Shown: in pieces, positions 63,409 through 64,000 of the stretch
Layout of the letters: the number at the start of each line of letters is the position of its first letter
Numbering within the stretch: the stretch's first letter is position 1
DNA from: JACQAP01 sp035275265
Lineage (GTDB): Bacteria > Pseudomonadota > Gammaproteobacteria > Burkholderiales > JACQAP01
NCBI GenBank assembly: GCA_035275265.1
Contig: DATENC010000031.1
Coordinates: forward strand, 1 to 64,000
Reading direction: 5' to 3'
Length of the DNA: 64,000 bases
Notes under the pieces: model-generated
The model's database searches: none
What the model was told of the DNA's origin: nothing
The model's input: only the letters and a program-made list of their open reading frames with translations
Program-made: the position numbers and the translations under genes

Positions 63409-63567
63409 GGTGGCTCTTTCATGATGTCGGCATTGTTGGGTCACGGGCACCCGCGGCGCGACGCCTCCGCATCCGCCTGTCGTCAATATGCCGCTGATTT
63501 GTGTGCTATCTTTTCGGCTCTCCAATTTTGGTCAAGTCCTTCCACCTTGTAAAGCGCCAAGGTCGCC

Positions 63568-64000
63568 ATGATCTACAGCATGACCGGTTATGCCATCGCT
63601 GCCGCCGAGTCGCCTTTTGGTGCGCTCAACCTCGAAGTGCGCTCGGTCAATCATCGTTATCTCGACGTCCAGTTCCGCATCCCTGACGATCTGCGTACCC
63701 TCGAAGCGGCACTACGCGAGAAAACGACCGGACGCATTACGCGCGGGAAGGTGGAAGTCCGCATCACCGTCAACAAGACGCCGGCGTCGCAGTCGGGGCT
63801 TCAGATTGACGAGAAACTTCTCGCACAGCTCAAGCTACTTAGTGACGAGGTGATGACGGCAGTGCCGAAGAGCACGCCGTTGACGGTCAACGATGTGCTT
63901 CGCTGGCCGGGAATGCTGGGCAACGACACTTTGCAATTGGAGGATCTGCAGGAAGAGTGTGGCAGGCTACTGGAGCAGGCATTGGACGAACTTACGGCAA
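63568..64000 (+). CDS. YicC family endoribonuclease, truncated by window edge
   Basis: The first 144 codons of a YicC-like protein: MIYSMTGYAIAAAESPFG, then LEVRSVNHRYLDVQFRIP. YicC proteins are RNases that act on small RNAs. Divergent from rph, as is common in Proteobacteria. The 3' part lies outside the window. Confidence 0.93.
   Translation, partial: MIYSMTGYAIAAAESPFGALNLEVRSVNHRYLDVQFRIPDDLRTLEAALREKTTGRITRGKVEVRITVNKTPASQSGLQIDEKLLAQLKLLSDEVMTAVPKSTPLTVNDVLRWPGMLGNDTLQLEDLQEECGRLLEQALDELTA

Overview
The window reads as a contiguous piece of a betaproteobacterial chromosome of moderately high GC. The order tyrS / M23 peptidase / anmK / erpA, argC-rpsI-rplM, hisGDCBHAFIE-hinT-tatABC, mla-ibaG-murA and kdsD-kdsC-lptCAB-rpoN-hpf-ptsN-hprK-rapZ is the arrangement familiar from Betaproteobacteria. 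HPr kinase and the short HisG form fit too. A lineage near Nitrosomonadales/Rhodocyclales is likely, but genus cannot be read from the sequence alone. Almost all of the window is dense, intact core gene content; I see no prophage, insertion sequence or CRISPR array.

Layout. 1-206 is the leader and promoter of an rRNA operon whose 16S gene lies beyond the left edge (minus strand). 277-9121 holds tyrS, a cell-wall M23 peptidase, anmK, erpA, a bactofilin, argC, two ribosomal protein genes and a periplasmic DegQ/AlgW-type protease. 9141-18044 (minus) is tatC-tatB-tatA, hinT and a compact histidine operon; 18085-24360 (minus) carries murA, ibaG, a two-gene ABC-2 exporter and the mlaFEDCB phospholipid transport genes.

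24481-43709 is the accessory part: an MSHA-like type IV pilus locus. In order it holds an ABC ATPase, a sigma-54 response regulator, an MshM-type ATPase carrying a SPOR-like domain, a secretin (MshL), a TPR protein (MshN), the extension ATPase (MshE), platform protein (MshG), MshI/J/K-like inner-membrane proteins, two paralogous minor pilin-like proteins, a convergent membrane histidine kinase, an ABC-2 permease, a TPR-like membrane protein, and a free-standing pilin gene. That pilin has a good sigma-54 -24/-12 promoter and its own terminator. RpoN is encoded about 4 kb further on. The simplest reading is that the kinase and regulator drive pilin expression through sigma-54, and that the split ABC exporter belongs to the same module.

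43934-51572 (plus) is the Kdo/LPS transport, rpoN and nitrogen-PTS block, followed by ubiX and a Lon-substrate-binding-domain gene broken by a one-base frameshift. 52899-63408 contains mutY, an AsmA-like protein, tRNA-Gly(CCC), thiS-thiG, trmB, an enolase-superfamily enzyme, hemW, a YqjK/YqjE/YqjD-like membrane trio, rdgB and rph. A yicC-like gene runs off the right edge.
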